A stretch of 40,043 nt of DNA from Bacillota bacterium (GTDB lineage: Bacteria; Bacillota; Clostridia; Tissierellales; Sedimentibacteraceae), in NCBI GenBank assembly GCA_023453025.1, contig JAEXUD010000069.1:1-40043 (forward strand), read 5' to 3'. Below, piece by piece: positions 32,164 through 39,606 of this stretch. The number at the start of each line of letters is the position of its first letter. Position 1 is the first letter of the stretch. Below the pieces are notes generated by a model. That model had not been told where the DNA came from. It worked only from the letters and a program-made list of their open reading frames with translations, and did not search any database. Made by a program: the position numbers and the translations under genes.

Positions 32164-32432
32164 ATCGTTACTATTCACAGTTACAAAGTGAAGGCGAAAA
32201 ATAAGAAAAATACCCGCTCACGGTTTCGGACACGAATAATTCTAAAGCTCATTGCGTCTAATAATCCTACAGCTTGCAAACTCGCTGACGCTCAAACAGT
32301 GCAAGCTGCTTAACGGATTTTTAGCCTCCATTCGCTAAGAATTATACTCGTGTCCTGCAAATGTTCGCTATATATTTTTCTTATTTTTCTTAGGTTTTAT
32401 GGATAGCAACTGTAAATAGTAACCCCAAATCG
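32158..32432. mobile_element. MITE-like near-palindromic element with direct repeats
   Basis: The 255-bp element (32168-32422) has terminal inverted repeats TTACTATTCACAGTT (32168-32182) and AACTGTAAATAGTAA (32408-32422), one mismatch. Both arms pair over most of their length: GAAAAATAAGAAAAATA with TATTTTTCTTATTTTTC, GGACACGA..TAATTCT with AGAATTA..TCGTGTCC, and CAGCTTGCA with TGCAAGCTG around a 21-nt centre. CCCCAAATCG occurs directly on each side (32158-32167 and 32423-32432), like a 10-bp target duplication. It has no ORF. The insertion lies at the edge of the GGGGACGG hairpin, between the regulator and cmk. Confidence 0.7.
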
Positions 32433-32461
32433 TCCACCTAATTAACCCCCAAAAAATTTTG

Positions 32462-32490
32462 TTGTTATATTTAAAAAATTGTAATATAAT
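32462..32490 (+). promoter_or_regulatory. Sigma-A promoter for cmk
   Basis: TTGTTA (32462-32467), a 17-bp spacer and TATAAT (32485-32490), 40 bp before the cmk start. Confidence 0.65.
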
Positions 32491-32529
32491 AGTAAAGTGT
32501 TTATTAAATTAACCGGAAAGGGAATCTAT

Positions 32530-33189
32530 ATGATAATTGCAATAGATGGTCCATCAGGAGCTGGCAAAAGCACGGTTGCAAAATTGCTAAGCAAAAAATT
32601 AGATTTTGAATATATCGACACAGGTGCTATGTATCGAGCACTGGCATATAAGGCATACATAAACAATATTGAAATCAATGAAGCTAATGAACATAAGATT
32701 GACGAAATGCTTAAAACCACATCTGTAGATTATTATAACAGCAATATATATCTTGACGATAAAAACGTTGAGGGTTTAATAAGAGATGAAATTATATCAA
32801 TTGGTGCTTCAAAAATTTCAGCATTAAAGAATGTGCGCAGCAAGATGGTAGAACTTCAGAGAAAAATTGCTGAAAATAAAAATGTCATTTTAGATGGTCG
32901 TGATATTGGAACCAAGGTTTTTCCCAATGCAGATTTCAAATTTTTTGTAACTGCTTCAGAAGAAACAAGAGCAGACAGAAGATATAATCAGCTTGAAGCT
33001 AACGGAAAACAAGCAAATTTTGAAAATGTTCTTTCTGATTTGAAAAAACGCGATATTAATGACACAACCAGAAAAATTTCTCCTTTAATAAAGGCCGAAA
33101 ATGCAATTTTAATAGATACAACAGATATGAGTCTTGATGAAGTGGTAAATACCATTGCCAATATAATTGGAGGGAACAATGTTTTATAA
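32530..33189 (+). CDS. cmk: Cytidylate kinase
   Basis: Cmk phosphorylates CMP and dCMP with ATP. The 219-residue protein has the P-loop DGPSGAGKST (residues 6-15), the EYIDTGAMYRALAYK block, VILDGRDIGTKVFPNADFKF and the lid DTTRKISPL. I use ATG 32530, seven bases after GGAAAGGGAAT; the GTG at 32497 would add a foreign 11-residue head upstream of the ribosome site. It overlaps plsC by 11 bp, giving the cmk-plsC-ispH-rpsA cluster that is common in clostridia. Confidence 0.97.
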   Translation: MIIAIDGPSGAGKSTVAKLLSKKLDFEYIDTGAMYRALAYKAYINNIEINEANEHKIDEMLKTTSVDYYNSNIYLDDKNVEGLIRDEIISIGASKISALKNVRSKMVELQRKIAENKNVILDGRDIGTKVFPNADFKFFVTASEETRADRRYNQLEANGKQANFENVLSDLKKRDINDTTRKISPLIKAENAILIDTTDMSLDEVVNTIANIIGGNNVL

Positions 33190-33763
33190 GTTAGTCGTAA
33201 TAATTTTAAAGGTGTTGGTATTCTTTATATTTGACTTAAAGGTGCATAATAACGATAGAATTAATCAATCTGAAGGAAGCTTAATAGTATGCGGAAACCA
33301 CACATCAATGATAGATCCTGTAATACTTGCTGTTTCTACTAAAAGAAAAATTCACTTTATGGGAAAAAAGGAATTGTTTGACAAAAAAATACTTGGGTAT
33401 TTATTCAGAAAACTTGGTGCTTTTCCCGTTGACAGACAAGGAGTATCCATGTCTGCCATAAAAAGCTCTTTAGCAGTTCTAAACGATAATGAAGTTCTGG
33501 GAATATTCCCTGAAGGAACCAGAGTCAAAGAGTATGATGAAAATAATGCCAAGCCTGGAATTGCTTTAATAGCAAATAAAGCAAAAACAGGCATTATGCC
33601 TTTTTATATCAATGGAACTTATAAATTCAGGGGCAGATTAGAAATATATTTTGGAGAAGAAAAAAATTATTTTGAGAATTTAGAAGGCAAACCAAGTACT
33701 GAAGCATACACAGAAATAGGCAAGCAAATTTTAAAAGATATTTATAGCTTAAGCGACGGGTAA
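33179..33763 (+). CDS. plsC: 1-acyl-sn-glycerol-3-phosphate acyltransferase
   Basis: PlsC adds the second acyl chain to glycerol 3-phosphate to give phosphatidic acid at the membrane. The 194-residue protein starts with a membrane helix (residues 4-22) and has the acyltransferase motifs N-H41-TSMI-D46 (HX4D), LGAFPVDRQG and FPEGTRVKE, followed by KTGIMPFYINGTYKF. ATG 33179 has TTGGAGGGAAC before it, which is coded within the end of cmk; the TTG at 33167 is that ribosome site. The next gene follows after 4 bp. Confidence 0.95.
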   Translation: MFYKLVVIILKVLVFFIFDLKVHNNDRINQSEGSLIVCGNHTSMIDPVILAVSTKRKIHFMGKKELFDKKILGYLFRKLGAFPVDRQGVSMSAIKSSLAVLNDNEVLGIFPEGTRVKEYDENNAKPGIALIANKAKTGIMPFYINGTYKFRGRLEIYFGEEKNYFENLEGKPSTEAYTEIGKQILKDIYSLSDG

Positions 33764-33767
33764 AATT

Positions 33768-36071
33768 ATGAAAATCGAGATTTCTAAATATAATGGATTT
33801 TGTTCCGGAGTAAAAATAGCAGTAGACAAAGCCGACAAAATGCTGGATACAGAAAAAAAGCTTTACAGCTATGGTGAAATAATTCATAATAAAGATGTTG
33901 TAGAAAAATTAAATAAAAAAGGAATGATTGTAGTTGATGAAATTCCTGAAATTAATGATGCGAAGCTTCTTATAAGAACACACGGTGTTGGAAAACAGGT
34001 TGTAGAAAAACTCAATGAAAATAATATTGAAGTAATAGATGCAACATGTGTAAAAGTAAAAAAAATACATAAAATAGTGGAAGAATACAAAAATAAAGGT
34101 TATGATATAATTATCGTAGGAGATAAAAATCATCCCGAGGTTCTGGGAATTCTAGGTTGGTGCAATAACGATGCTTCAATAATAAGCAGTATAGGAGAGC
34201 TTTTATCAATCAATATTGACAAAGATAAAAAGTACTGTATGATATCTCAAACAACCTTTAATACTGATACATTCCGGAAAATTTCAGATACAATAAGTGA
34301 AAATAATCTTACGAATATTGAAATTCATAATACCATTTGCGATGCAACAAGAAAAAGACAAGAAGCATGTGTCGAGCTTGCTTCAAGATGTGATGTCATG
34401 CTGATAATAGGCGGAAAAAACAGTTCTAATACAAAAAAGTTATTTGAACTTAGTAAAAAAGTCTGTCCTAATACGTTCTTAATTGAAAATTATAAGGAAA
34501 TCCCTTATAACTATATTGATAAAAATACTATTGTGGGAGTGTCCGCAGGAGCATCTGCACCTGACTGGATAATTGAGGAGGTTATTAAAATGTTGGAAAA
34601 CCTAAATAACAACATGAATGAACAGGTTGAAAAAGAGAAACAAGCAGAACAAGGAACAATGCATGATTTGCTTGAAAATTATGGTGGAGTATCTTATATC
34701 AGAACAGGCGAAAGAGTAAAAGGAACAGTTATATATGTGACACCTGAAGCCGTTTCTGTAAACATCAATTATAAATCAGATGGAATTATCACCAGAGATG
34801 AATATTCCCTCACAGAGGTTCAAGATTTAACAACCGTATTAAAAGAAGGAGACGAAATAGAAGCCCAGGTTATGAAAATTTCCGATCAGGATGGTAATGT
34901 TGTATTAACAAGAAAGCCTTTGGAAGAACACAAAATATGGGATGAGCTGGAAAAAATGAGAAGTGAAAAAGCAATTGTTGAAACTACAATTATTGAAGCT
35001 TCTCAATATGGAATTTATGGAAAAGTAAAAGGAATCAAAGGATTCATTCCGAGAAACCAAATTTCTATTCAAAGAAATGTTGATCCTTCTGAATATGTTG
35101 GAAAATCTCTTAAAGTGCAAGTTCTGGAAACTAAAAACAACAAGGGAAGAAGACAATTGGTATTGACTTCAAGAGCAGTTGAAAAAGAAGAAAAAGCTGC
35201 AAGAGACAGCATAGTTTGGGAAAGCATCAAGGAAGGCGAAATTTACGAAGGAACAGTTAAAAATATCCAGGATTACGGTGCATTTGTTGAAATTAATGGA
35301 ATTGACGGACTTCTGCACATAAATGAAATAGCATGGACCAGAATCAAGCATCCATCTGAAGTATTAAAAGCCGGCGATAAAATAAGTGTAAAGGTAAAAA
35401 GCGTCGACAAAGAAAATAAAAAATTATCTTTAAGTTATAAGGCAACAATAAAAAGCCCATGGGCACTTTTCTTAGACAAACACCAAAAAGGTGATGTAGT
35501 TACCGGAAAGGTAACGAGAATAGCAGATTTTGGTGCTTTCGTAGAAATTGACGGAATTGAATGCCTGCTTCACATAAAAGATCTTGACTGGGCAAGAACT
35601 GAAAAGGTAACAGATGTTGTGCAGGAAGGCCAGGAAGTTACAGCTAAGATATTAAATATTACAAGAAAAGACAGAAAAGTTAGTCTTGGGTTAAAACAAT
35701 TAGTTGAACATCCATTTGACAAATATGCAAAAAACATAAATAAAGATGATATAATTCCGGTTGAAGTAACTCGCATTTTACTTGATGGAGTTCATGTAAA
35801 TGCAAATGGAAATATTGATTGTTTTATTCCTATAGCTAAGGTTTCAACAGAGAAATTAAGAACTCCTGCACAGGTAGTTAAGGTTGGAGAGGTTAAGGAT
35901 GCTAAGGTTCTTGGCGTTGATATGAAGGGCAAGAACATGAACCTTACATTTATATTAGAAGATAAGGGCGAAGAATTTACACATGAAGAATCAACTGCAT
36001 ACCAACCCGAAGAAGCAAACTTTACTATAGGCGAATCAATAGGAGATGCTCTTGGAGATTTGTTGAAATAA
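33768..36071 (+). CDS. ispH-rpsA: IspH - ribosomal protein S1 fusion
   Basis: The 767-residue fusion joins 4-hydroxy-3-methylbut-2-enyl diphosphate reductase (residues 1 to about 275), the last step of the MEP isoprenoid pathway, with a ribosomal S1-type protein (about 300-767). The IspH iron-sulfur ligands are C12 (GFCSGV), C94 (DATCVKV) and C191 (TICDATRKRQ). The second half holds five S1 repeats, e.g. GEIYEGTVKNIQDYGAFVEI and GDVVTGKVTRIADFGAFVEI, the first and last being diverged. Such fusions are known in clostridia. A ribosome site inside the gene (34576-34592) could start S1 alone. It lies 4 bp after plsC. Confidence 0.96.
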   Translation: MKIEISKYNGFCSGVKIAVDKADKMLDTEKKLYSYGEIIHNKDVVEKLNKKGMIVVDEIPEINDAKLLIRTHGVGKQVVEKLNENNIEVIDATCVKVKKIHKIVEEYKNKGYDIIIVGDKNHPEVLGILGWCNNDASIISSIGELLSINIDKDKKYCMISQTTFNTDTFRKISDTISENNLTNIEIHNTICDATRKRQEACVELASRCDVMLIIGGKNSSNTKKLFELSKKVCPNTFLIENYKEIPYNYIDKNTIVGVSAGASAPDWIIEEVIKMLENLNNNMNEQVEKEKQAEQGTMHDLLENYGGVSYIRTGERVKGTVIYVTPEAVSVNINYKSDGIITRDEYSLTEVQDLTTVLKEGDEIEAQVMKISDQDGNVVLTRKPLEEHKIWDELEKMRSEKAIVETTIIEASQYGIYGKVKGIKGFIPRNQISIQRNVDPSEYVGKSLKVQVLETKNNKGRRQLVLTSRAVEKEEKAARDSIVWESIKEGEIYEGTVKNIQDYGAFVEINGIDGLLHINEIAWTRIKHPSEVLKAGDKISVKVKSVDKENKKLSLSYKATIKSPWALFLDKHQKGDVVTGKVTRIADFGAFVEIDGIECLLHIKDLDWARTEKVTDVVQEGQEVTAKILNITRKDRKVSLGLKQLVEHPFDKYAKNINKDDIIPVEVTRILLDGVHVNANGNIDCFIPIAKVSTEKLRTPAQVVKVGEVKDAKVLGVDMKGKNMNLTFILEDKGEEFTHEESTAYQPEEANFTIGESIGDALGDLLK
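34576..34592 (+). promoter_or_regulatory. Internal ribosome site at the IspH-S1 junction
   Basis: AGGAGG (34576-34581), 8 bases, then ATG at 34590-34592, in frame with the fusion (Met 275). Starting here would give a separate 493-residue S1 protein. The codons GAG GAG GTT could be chance, but the site is at the domain junction. Confidence 0.5.
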
Positions 36072-36108
36072 TAAATAAACAAATATGCGATTGATTAACA
36101 ATTAATGG

Positions 36109-36155
36109 GCAATTGATAGCGATTGATTAAAATTGCTGTCAATTGCTTTTATATT
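36109..36155 (+). terminator. Terminator after ispH-rpsA
   Basis: GCAATTGATAGC (36109-36120) and GCTGTCAATTGC (36135-36146) form a 12-bp stem with one wobble and a 14-nt loop, followed by TTTTATATT. GCGATTGATTAA occurs twice in the same gap (36087-36098 and 36119-36130). Confidence 0.75.
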
Positions 36156-36166
36156 AAGGAGGGAAA

Positions 36167-37207
36167 ATGTTAAAGGAATTTTTATATGAAGTGTGTTCCA
36201 ACCACTTTGTTTCCGGGTTTGAACATATAAATAGTGATATTTTAAGAAAATATTTTGATGCATATACCGATTCTTGTGAAAAAGATAAGGTAGGCAGCTA
36301 TATTTTCAGACAGAATGGAACAAATGACAAAAAAATAATGCTGGCAGCACATATAGACGAAATAGGATTAATGATTACAAAGATTCTTGATAACGGGTTT
36401 TTAAGCTTTACATCTGTAGGAGGTATTAACCCTGCATCATTGGTTGCACAGGATGTGTTCATTTACGGTAAAGAAAATGTCTTTGGAGTAATAGGAATCA
36501 AACCTCCGCATGTTACTCCGGAAGAAGAAAGAAGCAAATCATTAAAAATAAAAGATTTATACATAGATACCGGATATTCAAAGGAAAAGCTGGAACAGCT
36601 TGTGAAAGTCGGAGATATCGCTACTATTAAAAGAGAACCATTGTCACTTCAAGGAAGTGTAATTTCCGCTAAAGCTCTGGACGACAGAGCTTGTGTTGCT
36701 GTTATGCTTGAAACGGCAAAGGAACTAAAGAAACTATCACACAAAAGTAACATATATTACGCTGCAACAGCTCAAGAGGAAACTGGCTACAGAGGCTCTA
36801 CTACTGCCAGCTACAAGGTAGACCCTGATATAGGAATAGTGTTAGATGTTGATTTCGGTAAAGCACCCGGCATGCCTCCTGAAACCTGTGAATTAGGCAA
36901 AGGCCCTATAGTTTCGTTTGGCGGAAGATTAAATCAGAAACTAACAAAGAAATTTATCGAAGTAAGCAAAACATATAATTACCCAATGCAATATGAAGCC
37001 TTACCTTCTAAAACAGGAACAGATACGGAAGCCGTTCAAATAAATAGAGAGGGTGTGCCTTGCATTTTATTGTCAATACCTCTCAGATACATGCATACAT
37101 CTGTTGAAACAATTGATATAAAGGATATTGAAATAACAGGCAAAGCAATTGCACGATTTATAAATGAGCTGGATAATTCTGATTTGGAGGAAATATTATG
37201 TTTTTAA
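36167..37207 (+). CDS. M42-family metallopeptidase, copy 1
   Basis: A 346-residue di-zinc aminopeptidase of family M42 (TET/FrvX-like), enzymes that assemble into cytoplasmic dodecamers and trim peptides. The metal and catalytic residues can all be placed: H62 (AAHIDEIGLM), D172 (KALDDRA), E204-E205 (AQEETGYRGS), D227 (VLDVDFG) and H310 (RYMHTSVE). The start follows AAGGAGGG. It heads a three-gene operon of paralogues and overlaps the next gene by 10 bp. Substrate preference cannot be told; the three copies probably differ in it. Confidence 0.92.
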   Translation: MLKEFLYEVCSNHFVSGFEHINSDILRKYFDAYTDSCEKDKVGSYIFRQNGTNDKKIMLAAHIDEIGLMITKILDNGFLSFTSVGGINPASLVAQDVFIYGKENVFGVIGIKPPHVTPEEERSKSLKIKDLYIDTGYSKEKLEQLVKVGDIATIKREPLSLQGSVISAKALDDRACVAVMLETAKELKKLSHKSNIYYAATAQEETGYRGSTTASYKVDPDIGIVLDVDFGKAPGMPPETCELGKGPIVSFGGRLNQKLTKKFIEVSKTYNYPMQYEALPSKTGTDTEAVQINREGVPCILLSIPLRYMHTSVETIDIKDIEITGKAIARFINELDNSDLEEILCF

Positions 37208-38211
37208 GAGAATTAACTGAGCTTCCCGGAGTATCAGGATATGAATATGAGGTTAGAAATTATATAAAAAACAAATTAAAAGAAATAGGCTGTGAGTACT
37301 ACGTTGACAAATTAGGAAATATAATTGCCCACAATACAGGCAGAAAAAACAAAATCATGATGGTTGCAGCACACATGGATGAAGTAGGCCTGATGGTTTC
37401 ACACATAGATCTAGATGGATTCATTAAATTTCAGACAGTGGGAGGCATAGACCAACGAGTGTTGAACTCAAAGGCCGTACTTATCGGAGAAAATAAAATA
37501 CCTGGTGTAATAGGCTCAAAGGCAGTTCATTTAATGAGCGCAGAGGAGAGAGGAAAATCAGTTCCCATTGATAAGCTTTACATAGATATCGGAACTGATT
37601 CAAAATCAGAAACAGAAAAATTGGTAAGCATAGGCGATTATGTTGTATTTAAAAGCGATTATGTTGAATTTGGAGAAGGATTAATTAAAGCAAAAGCACT
37701 TGATGACAGAGCAGGCTGCAGCGCATTGCTGGAGCTGTTAAGCATGAAGCCTGACGCTGATTTTTACGGTGTATTCACTGTCATGGAAGAAGTAGGCTGC
37801 AGAGGAGCACAAACAGCGGCTTTCTCCCTAGGACCTGATTACGCCATAGTGCTTGAAGGAACCGTATGTGCGGATATGCCGGAGGTAAAGGAGCATTCAA
37901 AGGTAACCTTAATCGGCAAAGGAGCTGCGTTGTCACTAATGGACAGCTCAACAATTTATGATATTGAAGAAGTCCGAAGGGTAGAAAATATTGCCAGGAA
38001 AAATAATATTTCCTATCAGCTGAGAGAATCTTCTGCAGGAGGAAATGATGCAGGTGCTATTCACAAAACAAAAGAAGGTGCCAAAGTTTTAGCAATTTCC
38101 ATACCTTGCAGATATATTCATTCAGCAGTAAATGTCGCCAGCATAAATGATTACAACAGCGTAGTAAGCTTAGCAGAAGCTGTGATATCAGAGAATCAGA
38201 AAGGAGAATAA
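37198..38211 (+). CDS. M42-family metallopeptidase, copy 2
   Basis: The 337-residue second paralogue has AAHMDEVGLM, KALDDRAGC, VMEEVGCRGAQTA, VLEGTVCADMP and RYIHSAVN. The fourth position, Asp in copies 1 and 3 (VLDVD, AVDVT), is Glu here (VLEGT), a variation that occurs in the family and may change metal use or specificity. It starts within the end of copy 1, with GGAGGAAATATT as ribosome site, and ends one base before copy 3. Confidence 0.92.
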   Translation: MFLRELTELPGVSGYEYEVRNYIKNKLKEIGCEYYVDKLGNIIAHNTGRKNKIMMVAAHMDEVGLMVSHIDLDGFIKFQTVGGIDQRVLNSKAVLIGENKIPGVIGSKAVHLMSAEERGKSVPIDKLYIDIGTDSKSETEKLVSIGDYVVFKSDYVEFGEGLIKAKALDDRAGCSALLELLSMKPDADFYGVFTVMEEVGCRGAQTAAFSLGPDYAIVLEGTVCADMPEVKEHSKVTLIGKGAALSLMDSSTIYDIEEVRRVENIARKNNISYQLRESSAGGNDAGAIHKTKEGAKVLAISIPCRYIHSAVNVASINDYNSVVSLAEAVISENQKGE

Positions 38212-38212
38212 A

Positions 38213-39199
38213 ATGAAATTTAACAGTGAATTAATGAAAAATTTATCAGATTGTTTTTCTCCATCAGGCAGAGAACAAAATGTCAGAGAAATGATTATAA
38301 ATGAAATAAAAGATTATGCAGATGAAATAAAAGTTGACGTGCTTGGAAACGTAATTGCAAGGAAAAAAGGCAGCGGTAAAAAAATACTTTTTTCAGCACA
38401 TATGGATCAAATAGGCTTGATAATAACTCATGTTGATGAAAAAGGATTTTTGAGGTTTTCAAATGTGGGAGGAGTAAATGCAAAGAAAATAATAGGTTTA
38501 CGCATGATATTTGACAACGGACTGGAGGGAGTAATATGCTCAGAAGAAATAAATGATAAAGAAAAAGTTACAATGAGCAAATTGTTTCTTGATGTTGCCT
38601 CTACCTCCAAGGATTTCGTTAAGAATAACTTCAAGGTCGGCGACATGTGTGTATTTAAATCAGAATACTATGAAGCTGAGGACTGTGTAATATGCAAAGC
38701 CGCTGATGACAGGATAGGATGCTATATCTTGATAGAAGCTTTAAAAAACCATCTTTCTACGGAAAATGATGTTTATTATGTTTTTTCCGTTCAAGAAGAA
38801 GTCGGCTGCAGAGGAGCCAAAACAGCAGGCTACAGCTTAAATCCGGATTTAGCCATAGCAGTTGACGTAACTGCCACAGGTGATACCGAAGACGGAATAA
38901 AAATGGAGGTTAAATTAGGAGATGGGGCAGCTATCAAATTAATGGATAAATCCATCATTACTCATCCTGAAGTAAAAGAGCTTCTGACCGGTTTAGCGGT
39001 TGAAAATAATATAAAATATCAGTATGAAGTTCTTGAATTCGGCGGAACAGACGCAGGGCAAATCCATCTTTCAAGAGAAGGAGTTCCAAGCGGTGCAATT
39101 TCAATACCCACAAGAAACCTGCATTCATCCGGAGAAATATTCAATAAATCTGATGTTATAGAATGCATTAAACTTGTTCAGGCAGTAGCTGCAAAATAA
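38213..39199 (+). CDS. M42-family metallopeptidase, copy 3
   Basis: The 328-residue third paralogue has SAHMDQIGLI, KAADDRIGC, VQEEVGCRGAKTA, VDVTATGDTED and RNLHSSGE. The KALDDR motif reads KAADDR. Otherwise the active-site set is complete. AAAGGAGAATAAA precedes the start. Together with copies 1 and 2 it forms a tandem array that ends at a strong terminator; amino-acid fermentation fits the 2-oxoacid oxidoreductase found upstream, which is inference. Confidence 0.92.
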   Translation: MKFNSELMKNLSDCFSPSGREQNVREMIINEIKDYADEIKVDVLGNVIARKKGSGKKILFSAHMDQIGLIITHVDEKGFLRFSNVGGVNAKKIIGLRMIFDNGLEGVICSEEINDKEKVTMSKLFLDVASTSKDFVKNNFKVGDMCVFKSEYYEAEDCVICKAADDRIGCYILIEALKNHLSTENDVYYVFSVQEEVGCRGAKTAGYSLNPDLAIAVDVTATGDTEDGIKMEVKLGDGAAIKLMDKSIITHPEVKELLTGLAVENNIKYQYEVLEFGGTDAGQIHLSREGVPSGAISIPTRNLHSSGEIFNKSDVIECIKLVQAVAAK

Positions 39200-39213
39200 T
39201 ACATAAACGACTA

Positions 39214-39244
39214 GGAACGACACGGATGTCGTTCCGTTTTATAT
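39214..39244 (+). terminator. Terminator after the M42 array
   Basis: GGAACGACA (39214-39222) and TGTCGTTCC (39227-39235) form a perfect 9-bp stem with a CGGA loop; GTTTTATAT follows. Confidence 0.85.
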
Positions 39245-39282
39245 ACCTAACAAAAAATCCTGAGAATAAATAGGAGCACAAA

Positions 39283-39570
39283 TTGAAAAATGAACGAACA
39301 AATAAGATAATAATAACATTAACTGCTATAAGCATATTTATTGTGCTTTTTAGCGTAGGATATGAATTTTTACTGCCACTATATCTTTCCATTAAATATC
39401 AAGTGGATTTACGTGGAGCAAGCTCAATTGGAATAATTGGCGGTGCAGATGGTCCCACGTCTATTTTTGTATCAAATCAACAATCATTCTTTTTGATAGG
39501 TTCTATATTTGCACTGCTTTCAATAGCAGGAATTGCATATATTATTATTAACAAAAGGAAACGAAGATAG
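39283..39570 (+). CDS. Small membrane protein with the Na+-decarboxylase beta-subunit signature
   Basis: A 95-residue protein with two membrane helices (about residues 9-36 and 71-88) and a basic tail (KRKRR). Between them stands IGIIGGADGPTSIFV (49-63), the signature of the beta subunits of sodium-pumping decarboxylases (OadB, MmdB, GcdB; PF03977), where it contributes to the carboxyl/Na+ site. Those proteins have 350-430 residues; everything else is missing here. Translation should begin at TTG 39283, seven bases after AGGAG; no in-frame ATG exists upstream. The gene stands alone between a terminator and a hairpin. Whether it is a relic or a working small protein is open. Confidence 0.75.
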   Translation: MKNERTNKIIITLTAISIFIVLFSVGYEFLLPLYLSIKYQVDLRGASSIGIIGGADGPTSIFVSNQQSFFLIGSIFALLSIAGIAYIIINKRKRR

Positions 39571-39582
39571 AATTTAAAAAAA

Positions 39583-39606
39583 CACTATATGAGAATTTAT
39601 ATAGTG
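39583..39606 (-). terminator. Hairpin, terminator-like on the - strand
   Basis: CACTATAT (39583-39590) pairs with ATATAGTG (39599-39606). On the - strand the stem is followed by TTTTTTTAAATT, so it would stop leftward transcription entering from the right; on the + strand no T-run follows. Confidence 0.55.
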
